Of a stretch of DNA of 64,000 nt, positions 45,743-57,682 are shown piece by piece (within the stretch, counting starts at the first letter, position 1; each line of letters opens with the position of its first letter). Made by a program: the position numbers and the translations under genes. The notes beneath the pieces are model-generated. The model searched no databases and had not been told where the DNA came from. It saw only the letters and a list, made by a program, of their open reading frames with translations. Origin of the DNA: Eumeta japonica (lineage: Eukaryota; Arthropoda; Insecta; Lepidoptera; Psychidae); NCBI GenBank assembly GCA_005406025.1, contig BGZK01000732.1, positions 186,001 to 250,000 of the forward strand. The letters are read 5' to 3'.

Positions 45743-46330
45743 CCAAAATATTTCATAAAAACAAATGAAAGGAGCTATTAAAATTTTGCTATTAACATAT
45801 TCAATTTTCTTAGCGGGAAGTTAAAAAAACGTTTTTTACTTCCCGCTAAGAATATTGAAAATTTTCTAAAATTTTCGGGAAATTATTTTTCTTCGGAAAG
45901 TAACTTTTAAACGGCTTGACCGAATCGAGCCCACTAAACATCGTTCCAAAGAGTTTCACCAAACTTTGATTTCCTGAAAGTTTGGGTCCATTTGGACCGG
46001 TAGATTTTGAGAAATTTTCAAAAAACTAGAAAAATAATTTCAAAGTGATTTTTTCAAAATAAATTTAAAATGGCTTGACCGATCAATTCCAGAATCTAAT
46101 CAGCTCTTAACCTAATAAAAACACGTCGATTGCCGCAAACCGGGTCAAAATCGGTTGATTCGTTTGCAAGAAATCGTTGTCGAAAGAAATCGAAACAAAC
46201 CTTTTTTACTCAAAAAATCGCGTCAAATCCCGTATATTTTCGAGTGTTTTGAACTCAAAAATAGCGGGAAGTTTCAGGGTTGGCCTACAGGGTTAACCTA
46301 TTTTTTTGTTGTTTGATGTTTCATTAGTAA
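45743..46330. repeat. Interspersed repeat with AGCGGGAAGTTT end and an internal palindrome
   Basis: The block contains two parallel phrases (aaacggcttgaccgaatcga at 45911 and aaatggcttgaccgatcaat at 46069) and ends with atagcgggaagtttcagggt, tggcctacagggtt (46262-46295). The phrase tagcgggaagtt also opens it at 45811. I recall the ending as a lepidopteran repeat. Non-coding. Confidence 0.5.
45809..45850. repeat. 42-nt quasi-palindrome with almost no loop
   Basis: CTTAGCGGGAAGTTAAAAAA (left) against its complement ending ACTTCCCGCTAAG (right). The arms differ by one extra T and one extra A on the left. The outer flanks (caatttt / aatattg) are partly complementary too. Confidence 0.75.
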
Positions 46331-46719
46331 ATACTTTCAAAATTGAATTACTCTTAAAGTATTATATTTATGCATCACTCCCATAAATATATATTTATGT
46401 GGTAATTAATTTATGAAGCTGTCCTCCTTAGGAAAGGAGAGAGGGAGTATGGACGTGGTGATAGCTCGCCGTGGCTGTACGTAGCGGTATTTGCCAGTTG
46501 AGAAATCTGTGATCGATTCGGAAAAAAAATTATTTTTATACTCATATCACAAATTTGGTAGATCTGATTTCCATAAATGCCGCAATCCTCATGAGGTGAT
46601 GCTCTGCAATAGCCTTAAAAGTACATAAATAACTTATCTTGGTTCGATACAATTCCGTGACGAAAACTCAAAGAATCAGAGATAGCGGTAGTGTTTACAG
46701 GTTGTTGCGCCGTCGCCGT
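46331..46719. other. Noncoding DNA
   Basis: A mixed-composition patch at 46430-46510 (ggtgatagctcgccgtggct) is followed by AT-rich DNA. No gene. Confidence 0.45.
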
Positions 46720-46990
46720 GAGCGGCGCGATACTGCGATACCACTTATATAGCTCATATTCGGAATCCACTCAGCGCCGGCGTGCAGCGCCGCCCGGGGA
46801 AATTGGAAGGAGCTGCAAATTGCGGTCGGGCGAGATAAAAAGGGTCCCCTCGTTTCGTTAAACGACTGGCCGGCGCACGCGCGTCAGCCGCGCCCCTCCT
46901 CCCTTCGCTACCCTGACACGTGACGCGCGGACAGACGTTTCGTCTTGTTTAGTGTTGTTTACACCTACGGGGATCGCGATGAAGAGTGGA
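46720..46990. other. GC-rich island 15 with the AGATAAAAAGGGTCC module
   Basis: It contains cagcgccggcgtgcagcgcc, then AGATAAAAAGGGTCC (46833-46847), cctcgtttcgttaaacgact and ccggcgcacgcgcgtcagcc, cgcgcccctcctccc, and a GACACGTGACGCG E-box. The module and its flank match island 12 over about 30 nt. AAACGACTGG (46860-46869) is also in island 10. No coding frame. Confidence 0.5.
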
Positions 46991-47406
46991 GGAAACAAAA
47001 AACCTATCGGGATACTGAATTTTTGAAATAATATTTTTTATTTCTATTTATAAGGTAATAGCAACGAAAGGTTTGGTAGTAAAAGATATCGTACAATTAC
47101 TATTTAAAATAATGTAAGTTTAAAAAAAAATTAAACATTTGCTGGCTTTAAAATAATATATCATACGCAATACTCAAAATCTAATTCACTAAATAAGTAT
47201 CAGTTACCATCAAGAAGAATGCGGTTTATATGTGAGCATGATAAACCAACACAAAAATGGCGCTCAATGGTACTTAAAGTAATAAATAAATACCAAATTT
47301 ATTTTATTTTATTTCATTTTTTACTCTAATTTACTTCACAATAGGTGAATAAAAACGAATAATTTTATCAATAAAACTACAGTTTTTTATTAAGGTACAA
47401 AAGGTC
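46991..47406. other. AT-rich noncoding DNA
   Basis: Nothing recognised. Confidence 0.5.
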
Positions 47407-47568
47407 TTCAGTAATTCTTTCATAGATCTAGAAAAAGGTTATGATACTGTAAAAAGTAAAAATCCACGGAGAACCCTATCCATGCATTGTGTGAGTAGCT
47501 GATTGATAAGGGCACTGCAATCTCTATGCAGATGCCTAAATAACTATGATAATTTTGTTCTTAAATAA
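47407..47568 (+). pseudogene. Reverse transcriptase fragment around motif A
   Basis: The plus frame reads SFIDLEKGYDTVKSKNPRRT, LSMHCVSS, one stop, then LIRALQSLCRCLNNYDNFVL. Motif A of LINE reverse transcriptases is typically FIDLEKAYDRVPR..LW..L...GVS..LIRA..SLY. The first catalytic aspartate region is therefore present, but the piece is only 54 codons long with a stop in the middle. It is an isolated scrap without neighbours. Confidence 0.7.
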
Positions 47569-49289
47569 CAGTGAATAATATTGCAAAATTCAGTGAAGTG
47601 AATTAATATAGCTCAAAACATGTCGATGTCGAAAAATTAGAAAATGAATGATTTATCAAAATTTGTAGATTTCTGACCCATCGATTTCTTTTAATTAATT
47701 CATTTTTGAACTCAAAAACTGTATCGAATGCTGTAAGCCTTATTTCAAAAGGTTCAAAAGGTATCTTTGAAGAAATATTTGAAAAAAAAAAATGTTTGGT
47801 TGTATTTTTATATCTATAATAGTTTTAAAAGAGAACGATAACAATTTTGAGCTCATGCGCAATAATGTTTACGCGCTTTCCGAAATCGAAAACATAATAG
47901 GATTGCGAAAAAAATGAGAGTAGTTTTAATGCTGTCTTCAAGATCAAACGTTGCTAGATTTTTAATTGATAATAGCTACCGATTGCTCCGACACTAGAAA
48001 GCATATTAGACTGTTGGCCCCCTGCGATGTTAACCCATTCGAGATAATGGTGAGTAACGACCCATAACCTATACTAGATCAATATGAGAAAATTGACTTC
48101 CAAATTTCAAATACAGAATGATGATATTAATGGCTTTTTTTTATAGTGAAAGCGTTTTATGCACTCGAATGAATGAATGCGTCGAGGATCTGATGGCTAT
48201 GGAGTGAGATTTTCGTTCCGATATTGAGAAGTTCGGTTTTGAATAATGTTCCGACCACATTTTTACAGATTTAATTACTAGCTTTGTACTTGGGCCTCGT
48301 GGTTTAGTCCACAGGGTCATTCGCTCCAATCAAATTCATACTCAAGTAATCATTGTTCCAGTGAATGTAATACAGGAAACAGTTTTCTTGTTCCAAATAG
48401 ATTCAACTAGTGTTTTCGGCAAAAAGAATGAAAAAAATAAACAAATTTTCCTTTCTTCCGATCTTTGCAGAAAACCGTATACGTGTACAGCGATAAAAGC
48501 TATATCCTTCGATTTGTCGCGCGGCTCGTAACCGCCCGTAGGGGCTTCGCCGTAGCCGCGTAGCATCGTCGTAGCATCCGATAAAACGTGAGCTATCGAA
48601 CCCTTGTTTCTCCACGCGTTAAGCTTCCAACTTAAGGATTAATTTGAGATATACGTTAATCTCGATATATGCAAATTATACGTTGACAGTGAGTAATATA
48701 TATTCTGCTTTGTTAAAGGTCCTATTAAACGCGAACATTTTGCGACGAAACAAAAGGAATTAGATTTTGTAATACAATATACCTGGAGTTTTGGATCCGT
48801 TTCGGTATTAGAACGAGGAATCTTTGAGATTACCCGCACAAAGGTCCGATGCTTTTGTTATGATAAACAATTTATACGCCTAAGGGGTGCGTATCGCTAT
48901 TATAAGCTCTCCGAATGTATTTCGGAGTAGGGCTCGAACCGTCTAACTTTCTCAGGTAGAACTTCGTAGGAGATGAGTGGTATTAAAAGCTTGAGGATCG
49001 ATCGGTCGCATAATGACAACATCAAGAGCGAGTAGCTAAAAGTGAGATCCGAGGAGTCAGTGCTTTTTCTCACAGATTGCTAAATGTCGGGTTATTAAAT
49101 CATACTTTAACTAGATTCGATTTCACCATTCAACTAGATGACAATATTTAGCGAAGACTTGTTACAGACTAATGTTGATGCGATCGAAGTCGCTATGAGT
49201 CGAAGAAGAAAGAGGAGTCAGTCAAAACATAAAGAGGCAGACAGACAAATTCATAATTTAATTTAAAATCGAACAGTATGCGTCGACGA
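47569..49289. other. Mostly AT-rich noncoding DNA with one GC patch
   Basis: A patch at 48500-48610 (cgcggctcgtaaccgcccgt, ggcttcgccgtagccgcgta) is probably an interspersed repeat; minus frames over it (70-74 codons) have no domain. A 9-mer TCGAACCGT near 48935 is discussed among the rejected items. Confidence 0.45.
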
Positions 49290-49710
49290 GTCTCATCATA
49301 ACCCGCCGTGCGCGCACGGGCGCAGGGCGGCGGCGGCCAGACAATTTACAGCGGCAATAATACAGAGGCATCGCCTTCGTTGAACACACAATTCGTTCCC
49401 GTCCGCAGTAATTGTAGCGAGCTGTCGGCCTTCCCTATTGGCTCACAAATTAAACGACTTTTTTTTCCGTCGTTTTTCGCCGCTCTATCTCCCCCGCAGT
49501 CTGCGCTAGTTCGGAGTCTTATTCTGTAATTTTCGGGCTCGTTTAACTTGATTTTATTCTCGTAGTGCAATTACACTAACGGATCCGTCGGCCGGGACTC
49601 GAATGTATTCCGTTATTGACTAGACGAAACGGGGACGCCGCTATCGGGATGCGATTGTCTACGGGGGTTTGTATTCGGTGTCGGAACTGCAAGTCGAACG
49701 CTCTGTCTTT
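49290..49710. other. GC-rich island 16, candidate conserved noncoding element
   Basis: It starts CCCGCCGTGCGCGCACGGGC and contains GCGGCAATAATACAGAGG (11-mer GGCAATAATAC at 49353-49363 shared with island 11), CCCTATTGGCTCACAAATTA with a CCAAT-type box, AAACGACTTTTTTTTCCGTC, and gatccgtcggccgggactcg. Frames of 73-74 codons on both strands lack domains. The CCAAT-like box and length would suit a promoter or enhancer. Confidence 0.5.
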
Positions 49711-50449
49711 CACTGTGAGAAAAAAACCAAAGATTATTAAGGAGCTACGATGTTAATCACATACTAGCCGTGGATGTTAGGATTCTTTACGAGATATCTA
49801 AATTGAACCGATGCTAAGGTCTTTGACAATAATGACGATGACAATGATACTATAAGAATAACTCGAATCTTACAACTTAATGACTGGAAATGTTTAAATA
49901 AGGCTTTCATTTTGGATCGTAAAAGTTCGTAGTGAAAATTGTTAAAAATATAATTATTAGAGTTTATCTATTGTTTCTGATATACATAAATAACACAGGT
50001 TTCAAAAAAATCCTAAGAGTTGTTTCGGTTTTGTTACCAAGTTTTTTTTTTTTTTGGGTGTGCTGAATCTGAATTTGGTAGCAATGTTAAAAAGTTATTA
50101 AATTAAAATATAAAATAATAGACTTGAAAAATATTATTTTATTTACAAACCGTTAACAAAACATATTTTCTTACCTAATATATTTTCACTAGCATTAAAA
50201 TCATATGTATATACATACATATCATCAGGCAAGTGTTTCAAGAATATTGCCAAGCACAGTCATAATCCTAAATAATGCTAATGGTGACGGAACAGAAAGT
50301 TTTCTATTTATAATTTCTTTATTTTTTTCATAAGAGCACTCGACTTCTTTATACGAGCTACATTGTTTTACACTAAAATTTTACTTTTTGGAACTATTCT
50401 ACGGTTATGAAACAAATTCGCTTCCAAATTTCTTTTTATAGCATTTTAA
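49711..50449. other. AT-rich noncoding DNA
   Basis: Nothing recognised. Confidence 0.5.
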
Positions 50450-50560
50450 GGAGTATGCAAACCACCAGAGTGGAGGTGACCACCGCACGTGGGACCTGCA
50501 AACACAGAAGGGCCATTAGTGTGTTGATAGCCTTCTAGAAACAATAATATATTTAATGGA
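50450..50560. repeat. Lepidopteran interspersed repeat scrap
   Basis: ggtgaccaccgcacgtggga, cctgcaaacacagaagggcc and attagtgtgttgatagcctt follow a repeat I recall from Lepidoptera (CACCGCCCATGGACACC..CAACACCAGAGG..GCGTTGCCGGCCTT). Eroded and non-coding. Confidence 0.5.
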
Positions 50561-51432
50561 GAAGAGATAGACCACCAGAAGTCTCACTCTCACGTCTTAT
50601 AAGCACCCAAGTTGCATAATATACATTAAATAAATAGTGACAAACTTATAAAACGTTATCAGAAATTCAAATATTAGATTGGCTCACGTTTTAATTTATC
50701 TATCTAAAATTCACAAAAAGGTGAAGAATTGTAAATAGAACAACGTTTGATATTTATATATATAAAAAATTAAAATTTTAATAAAATTTACTGTACATTA
50801 AAGAGAATTATTTAATAGTTGACATATCTTTAATATACATGCTTCTTTATTCAGCTTAAAAGTAATGAAACGAAGAATTAGGCGCATTTAAGTGAACAAT
50901 ATAATTTACGTTTTCTAAATATTACATTTTAAACAGGCCTAAGTATATTTTTTAAAATTATTATAAACTAGCTACATTATTCTAGAATTTTATAGACGCA
51001 CATGTAAAATTATTTACAACTTTAATGAAGTTTCGTATTATCTTTTCGATACTCACTCTGCAGAATGTCAAACGAAACTGTATCCGGACTTTTGTATTCA
51101 AATCCGCGTACACCAAACTCGACTAGAACGGTATAAGGGAAGAAGCAAACAGCTAAATGAAATAAAAAAATACTATCGTTCTACGACTACGCCAAGGCTA
51201 ATAGTACCCTTACGGTTTAAGTGCCATTTGTATACGGTCTTCGGGGTGCTAGTTTTGTGTTAGTGTATTATTGTATCGTACAATTAAACGATTGAATGGT
51301 ATGTGCATTAAATATGGACAAATGGAAGAATCGTATACTTTTGTCACAACGAAAATAGTTGATAATTGTGTACACGCAGTCTGAGAATTTCAGAAAATAG
51401 TGTGTTTATTTTTCAATTGTTTGGTTATTATT
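50561..51432. other. AT-rich noncoding DNA
   Basis: No gene-like frame. The patch 51100-51250 is less AT-rich but not identified. Confidence 0.5.
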
Positions 51433-52876
51433 TCAAATACTCATTAGGCAGCCTAAAGATTTAAATGCTTTTAACATTCTTTTGTCGACTTTTTTTATAA
51501 ATAGGGTCATTGTGATTGCTTAAAAATTTTTCTATGACTTCCTTAAAGGCAATCCATCCTTATTTTTGGGGTTCCGCAATTGTCATAATGAGTTTTCATC
51601 AGCCATTAGCCGTCTTATGTCTGTCCAATAAAAACGCCTTCTTTCACCTTTGCCTCTGAGAGGCCTGAATACTTGAACACTATTTATTTGGAGAGACCTC
51701 CATTTCTGAAAAGTGATTTTACAAATTGCTTTATCAATTCAAACTTTATATGCATTGGTGGTAGAATAACTTTATGTTGAGGTACTAATGTTTTTGAGAG
51801 GACGTATTTTTCACCAAGTTTAAGCTTCCTCGGCGGTCAACTCTTTTTGGTCTAGTGATAGGCTTGGTCTCGACTATCTCATAGACACAAAAAGCAAGGG
51901 AGTTTAGTAAATCCAGGTTGTTGTCCGGGTAACATGTATAAGATTTTTAAATCTCCTCACGTCTACCAACCGTGGTCGTCATATTTTAATTTACGAAAAA
52001 CTAATTCCAAGTCTTCACAGGTTTTCTTGAGGTGTACCGAATGACCTACAGGTCTGGAAGCATAAAAACCAACGTTGTGAAACAAAATTGCTTTAAAGTT
52101 TCTTTTTGATGAATCTATAAAGAGACGCCATTGTTCTATATCATATTATTAAGCGTATTCATTAAACGTTCAATTCTGGTGCAGTAAATGAACTCATCCT
52201 CTTGAAAAAAGTAAGTAGTTAGCTCCTTCTCATGTTATCTAAACCAGGAGGAAGACACTCCTGGGAAAAGTAAGTTTCGGCTTTTGATACTTTAGGCAAG
52301 CAACTCAGCAGCACTTTTAGGAAAATCGAAGTCTTTTCCCATGTCATTTAGCTGACCCTGGGAAACCAATTTCGGATTTGTGCCAACTTCGAATTCTGAA
52401 CTCGACCCACTATCAGGTTCCAGTACGGCACAGTCTTAATCAGAACTTAGAATCTCAGCAGGGTTGAAGATTGCAGGGCACTGGTATATCTGTTGCATGA
52501 GGGATGGGACGAATAGCTGCTTGCGATTGGGGTATAGAATTGATTACTTCCACTTCACGTTATACCCTTTTTACATTGCACAAACAATAATTATAGTCGT
52601 CACTACGGTTCTTCTATTCGCGCCATACTGTAGAATCGCACATCGGACAGCAATTTTTCCGTCCTTAAACCAATTTCGAAGATCTTCAACACAACGTTTG
52701 TAGACTTTATGAGCTGCCCAGGGTTTGTCCCTATCTTTAAATTTTAAAGCAAATTACGTGAATTATACTTTTCTTAGAAAGTCTGCAATATTATGTAGTT
52801 GTTTTAATAGCATACATTCGCCAGAAATATAACAGCAACTGTCAGGCATATACACACACTCCGACCAAGACGACAT
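51433..52876 (-). pseudogene. Decayed member of a multi-copy arthropod protein family of unknown function
   Basis: The minus strand reads a long protein through several frames. It has an N-terminal Cys-containing part (MSSWSECVYMPDSCCYISGE, then DKDRDKPWAAHKVYKRCVED and LRNWFKDGK) and an acidic linker (LEPDSGSSSEFEVGTNPKLV). The core has KDFDFPKSAAELLA, EQWRLFIDSSKRNFKAILFH, HSVHLKKTCEDLELVFRKLK, LPCFLCL, VILPPMHIKFELIKQFVKSL and AFKEVIEKFLSNHNDP, ending at LGCLMSI. I recall this order (KPWAPH.VC, EWRLFIDSSK, FLC.WDSR, LPPLHIKLGLMKQFVKAL, LGCNMS) from proteins present in many copies in aphids, crustaceans and Hydra. The usual C-terminal part after LGC.MS is missing. Multiple stops and frameshifts show it is dead. 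A mobile-element origin is likely but unproven. Confidence 0.7.
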
Positions 52877-55800
52877 AGCACTGTATTGGGAGAACACTTA
52901 CAAAACAATGACAAGCTAAAGTGTGTGCCGGCGCTGTACTCTACCGGGCATTTCTGAGCGCACACGATCAGGTCAGTTACGACATGTTCATACGGCCTTG
53001 GATCACATAGATTCGTCTTTATTTCCAAATAAAAAATAAATCACTTATTCCTATAAAAATAAAAACGAATCCTTTATTTTATAATTTATTTGAAATTTTG
53101 CGAAAAATTCTATGGTCCTGGAATTTTTCCCTTATTATATTCATTTTCAGCACACCAAAGTACATAGAAATCAGTTGAAAATACTCAAATAGCTTTTTTG
53201 GTGCAGACCTGTGTAATCAATAATCTATATCCATTAATTTTCCGAGCATTCCTTCCTAAAGTAATGATTGAATACAAAATTAGATTGCTTTTGAAAGTCT
53301 ATATTTCTAATTATATACAATTGACAGGTGTGTAAACCATTTTTTTTCGTTATGAATAAATAAAATTCAAAAAAATGTATTATATGAATTTCGCTGTACG
53401 ATGGAAAAGACAAACGGATTCATACTTGTTTTTGTATTCATAGAATAGGTCGTCGTAAACATGTGTGATTGTTGTTTGGCTGTCAGATTTAAATAAATAA
53501 TATTTCCTTTATGTACTTTGATGGTCAGGTCTTTGTTTATGACTATATATTTCCTTCATGAGAATTTAAGATTATCAGTTCGTCTTTTTTAATTTTTTAC
53601 ATTCACATATATACATACTTAGCTTCGTAGATATATTGCATTATTATAAGTATTTTTGTGGAATAACACGGAAAAAGAAATTTATTAATATTTGTTAGAC
53701 TTGCGGCTCATAAATACATTCAGCAGAGGATCTGAACATAGAATATTATGTTGTAATCGTTAATAGAATGTGATATTGGTTAAAATTAATATCAGGACAT
53801 AGGTAGTCAAATAAGCCTAGGTTATCTAAAAATCATACTGACATTAGCTTTAACTCGGTCAAAATAATTCCCGCCGTCAATAAAAAACAAACGATGACAA
53901 AAGAATTGAGAAAATGAATGTAGATAGTTTTACAGCAGCATATTACCGTCAATAATAATGTACAAACAAGTAATTCTTTATTGATTCGTTTTTCTAATTA
54001 ATTCAAACGACAATGTCGTATACTTATACACTATTTCGAGCTGAATGGTATCTGTTAGTTCTGTTAAAGGTTAAAGCAATTTGTGATGGGTGAAATTCAG
54101 GAAGTATCGTGCACAGTCCTCACGCCGACACAACCTAATTCGTATTTCACATATTTTCTAAGATCCTGGTGATTTTTGCCTGACAGGTCACACGACGATA
54201 ATTTCATGCAATGCCAAAGCGGTCGATGTGGTTGGTGGCCACAGTGGAGTTAAAACTTTGGTCTGGGATGATGCGGCGTCCTCGGCGTAGCGATTTGGGC
54301 ATGTTTAAATTTTTATTGATAAGTTGTGTATTTTATGGGCAAATGGTAGTACTACCTCGCAGGAACACGTGACTGTTAATTGTGAATTATTCTTAGAATT
54401 TCATCTGCGTTAAATAAAAACGCCGATTCTGTATTATTTTCTAAGCGCACGACCGATAAACAATCGGGTGAGTGAAGTGACCTAGGTAGCCAGTTACCGA
54501 AATCATTAAACTCTGTTCTCGGAAGAGTATATGTCAGCCAACATAATATTACAGCTACAGCGTAAAAGAAATCATAGATATTATTGTTAGTAAAAAATTT
54601 AAAAGCGCCCTCTAAAAACAAAACAGTTTTTATTGAAAGGTTGTAGTTTATGGAGTTAATTAAAAAAAACAAATCAAAGTATAAAATAATTAATTATACA
54701 AATAATAAAAAATAAGTATTATGCACCATTACATTTAAACATTCTGCTCCGATACAAGGCTGTGTTCTACAAAACTGTTACTAAGATCTCAATTTTCGTT
54801 TTCAATTTTTCTAATCTACTATAAACGTAAAGGCGCAAATTTTTAGAAAAAGGCGTAGTTTACAATTTTTACAAAGATGAAAATCATTTAGAGATTTTGT
54901 TTCCAAGAACTACATCTAAATCCCTCGAGTTGTATTAAAAGATGTCATTGTAAGAAAACATATAAAATAAAATAGGCATGTGATTATGGTAATGGTAATG
55001 TGGTAATATATGATAAAATAAAAATGTAAGCTGATATGAAAAGAAATCAAGTGTTTGTCCGACCTCCGCATCGAAGGATCCTTAAAAAACATTATTGAAA
55101 AAAAAATTATGTAAAGAATTTCTATAGAGTAAAACAGTTAATATAAAAGAAAAAAAATCTTCCGTTTCTGTGTAGTAGGTAGTAATATCATGTTTTTTTT
55201 GTTACATACAATAATTTTTGTAACGGACTGAACTGGAACCAGTAAAGTAGGTAAAGTTCGATAGTCTCATTCCGTATATTGTCCAGTTACATTAGAATCA
55301 CCCTCAACCTCAATGTTGGTAGCAACTTCAACATTTATTGAAGTTAGGAGTGAATACAAAAACAGTGAACATGCAAACTAACGAAATGAACGCTTACTAC
55401 ACACTTAAACGTATACTTTTTTTGGAATTAAGCAGCCGGATTTCTCACTGTGATTCTTCTTTCTCCCTTGTCATATTTTTCTCTAAGTTGTTCGAAAGAA
55501 AAAAGTCAAAAACAAATATTCACACAACTTATCCAAAAGGTTGCATTCTAAGGAACAGATAACAAATGATAAATGCTCGGTGACAAATGAATAATAGTCA
55601 CAGATATTATAAATAAATAAAATAGACGTGCGTCGTGTATAAAGTTACAAGGGAAATAAATATAGAAGTTTCATAAGGAATAAAGTTTTCGCGCAGTGTA
55701 AGAATTGATAATCGTTTTGATCTACATTTCGCCTCTTAATAAATTATATGGTGTACATTAATCGTTTTTATTAATGATGTACCCGAAATTCGACATATTT

Positions 55801-56260
55801 TACTCGATAAAAGAAGTGCTAAGTACGTAAGCATGAATGTCGCGTTCGGAGATCAATATTACCATAATTTAAACTTTTATACGTCCTTACCTCCAACGTT
55901 ACACTTTCAGAGTGTGAAGTACTAATGCACTAACTTTTGGGGTTCATTCGCATTCGCAAAATTTCCAAGGGATGAAATCGTTTCGTTTATCTTTTAAACC
56001 TTTTCTTGAATAAAGAAGTTTAGCGTACACTTTATACGGCTCCTGCTGGAGATCGACGACTTAACCACCTAAATTATATTATTGTAACGTTCTCTTGGTC
56101 GCTTTTACATTCGCATTTCACATTAAGTAATGCATGTTAGGCAAGGGAGATATGCATGTCAAAATCTATAGTCTCGGACTACCCTTCTGAGAAATAGGAG
56201 TGAATTCATATTGCTATTAATTTAAATTTATGTTTCCATTCGCACCGCAATACAATCGAC
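52877..56260. other. AT-rich noncoding DNA
   Basis: The longest frame, minus 54376-54672 (98 codons, ending NADEILRIIHN), has no known domain. A patch at 54120-54300 is less AT-rich (ggcgtcctcggcgtagcgat). I see no other feature. Confidence 0.45.
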
Positions 56261-56345
56261 CGTCTACCTCCATCTATTCCTACCGTTTCTCCTACCACCA
56301 CCTTCGCCTACCACCTACCTATCACCATCATCGTGGCCGACTGCG
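56261..56345. repeat. Pyrimidine-rich ACC/CCT low-complexity tract
   Basis: Runs such as ctcctaccaccaccttcgcc and taccacctacctatcaccat form an imperfect simple repeat next to island 17. Confidence 0.55.
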
Positions 56346-56399
56346 CTTATGCATTCCGGACGAAAAAAAAGACATCATGATGAAGTGAACAAACGTTTT

Positions 56400-56640
56400 A
56401 AAATAATCGCGCAGCTTACAAAACGATCAAAGAGCAATTTTCGCCGCCGCCGTCCGCCGGCGCCCCCTGCCGGCCGCGGCCGGTCGTTTCCGATAGCGAA
56501 ATCATCGATGGCGCTCTCATCTCGACGATAAAAACCTTTTTACTCCGCGAACAAAAAGGCCGTTCTCGCAGCGTGCGTCCCGACCGAAGGCGACGTATTA
56601 TTTTATTGGCCACTAGTTTTTACGCTCGCATTTCCTTATA
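56400..56640. other. GC-rich island 17, candidate conserved noncoding element
   Basis: It contains TTCGCCGCCGCCGTCCGCCG, ccggccgcggccggtcgttt, AAATCATCGATGGCGCTCTC, GATAAAAACCTTTTTACTCC and TATTATTTTATTGGCC. Short frames (60-65 codons) on both strands have no domain. It shares a GCGCTCTCAT word with island 13. Confidence 0.45.
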
Positions 56641-56915
56641 CCTTCCGCGTACGCGACTTTGTGTCATGTAATTTATTTTTCAGCTTTCTTCCAAAGTACG
56701 TGACTGAACCGACATTCTAATCGGATGAGAGCATAACAGTGGTACTTCGTTAATATCTGCCTTTTAACTAGTACAGCGTGAAATTGTCTATGTCAGATTT
56801 ATTGGAATGACAAATACGAATTGTATTGTCAGAAAGCTGTACAGGAGAGAATGGAAATACACCTGTATTATTATATCAGATTTTTATTTGTCCCACTACC
56901 GAGACATACCCTCCC
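56641..56915. other. Noncoding DNA between islands
   Basis: Nothing recognised. Confidence 0.45.
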
Positions 56916-57060
56916 AGAGTTTCCCATTCCGGGCTGAGGGGCCGGGACCTTAAGCCTTCCGTGACGGCGCCGCGCAGCACGGAGGCCGATAACGGCCGCC
57001 AACATCGACTCGATGACGGTGGCCGAAAGCGATGGCTAATTTGCTCTCCGAGACCAAGCG
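56916..57060. other. GC-rich island 18, candidate conserved noncoding element
   Basis: A CpG-rich patch (gggctgaggggccgggacct, gtgacggcgccgcgcagcac, ccgataacggccgccaacat). An 84-codon plus frame (56826-57080) crosses it without a recognised domain. Confidence 0.4.
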
Positions 57061-57682
57061 TATGGTTTAATTTCGATTAAGTTAATGTATTTCATTTTAC
57101 TGCATAATTTCCAGTAGAGATATCCACAGATGGTACACTTGATACACCTACACGTTTCGCAATTATTTGAAAGAAAATGACTTTTTGCCTCGTCGTTATT
57201 TAAAATTTCACACGGAAGAACAGTTAATTGCTTACATACCCTCAAAGTATATGTTTTTTTATTATAACTTTCTAATGTGGATCAGCTCATCACAAAATAG
57301 AATATCAAGAATATTTTTTGTATCATAATTGCAATTGAAAAGAACAAATAAACGTGCATTTACAAAATTTTCTTAAAATTTTTTGAGGTGGCCTTTCTAT
57401 TAGTGATTGGAAGATATTGATGACGACATTAAAAGCGAAGGACATTATGAAGTCATAAAGTAATTACTGTTGCATCGCGACATAACTGTCAGCCGCAACT
57501 TATTCGATGAGATAAATCATTGGTGCCCTCGCATGTGTCTTGATGTTTGTGTACATTGAATTTGAACACCAAGTCTTATGTAATGTAAAATGTAACTCCA
57601 GCAGTAGAATACAGTTTGTTTCATCTAACTGCCAATTGTTTTACATTTTGGTGTCATTTTAAAAATTGCATGTCTCATCACT
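57061..57682. other. AT-rich noncoding DNA, includes the untranslated left part of mariner 3
   Basis: The left end of the mariner should lie somewhere in 57480-57660 but no clear terminal inverted repeat was found. Confidence 0.4.

Noticed and set aside
48925..48960. tRNA T-arm-like word (complement GACGGTTCGAGCCC)
   Set aside because: No box A, acceptor stem or anticodon arm could be found at the right distance on that strand.
54376..54672. 98-codon minus frame with an acceptor-like TTTTGTTTTTAG upstream
   Set aside because: No recognised domain, no donor site or neighbouring exon; pyrimidine tracts before AG are common in AT-rich DNA.
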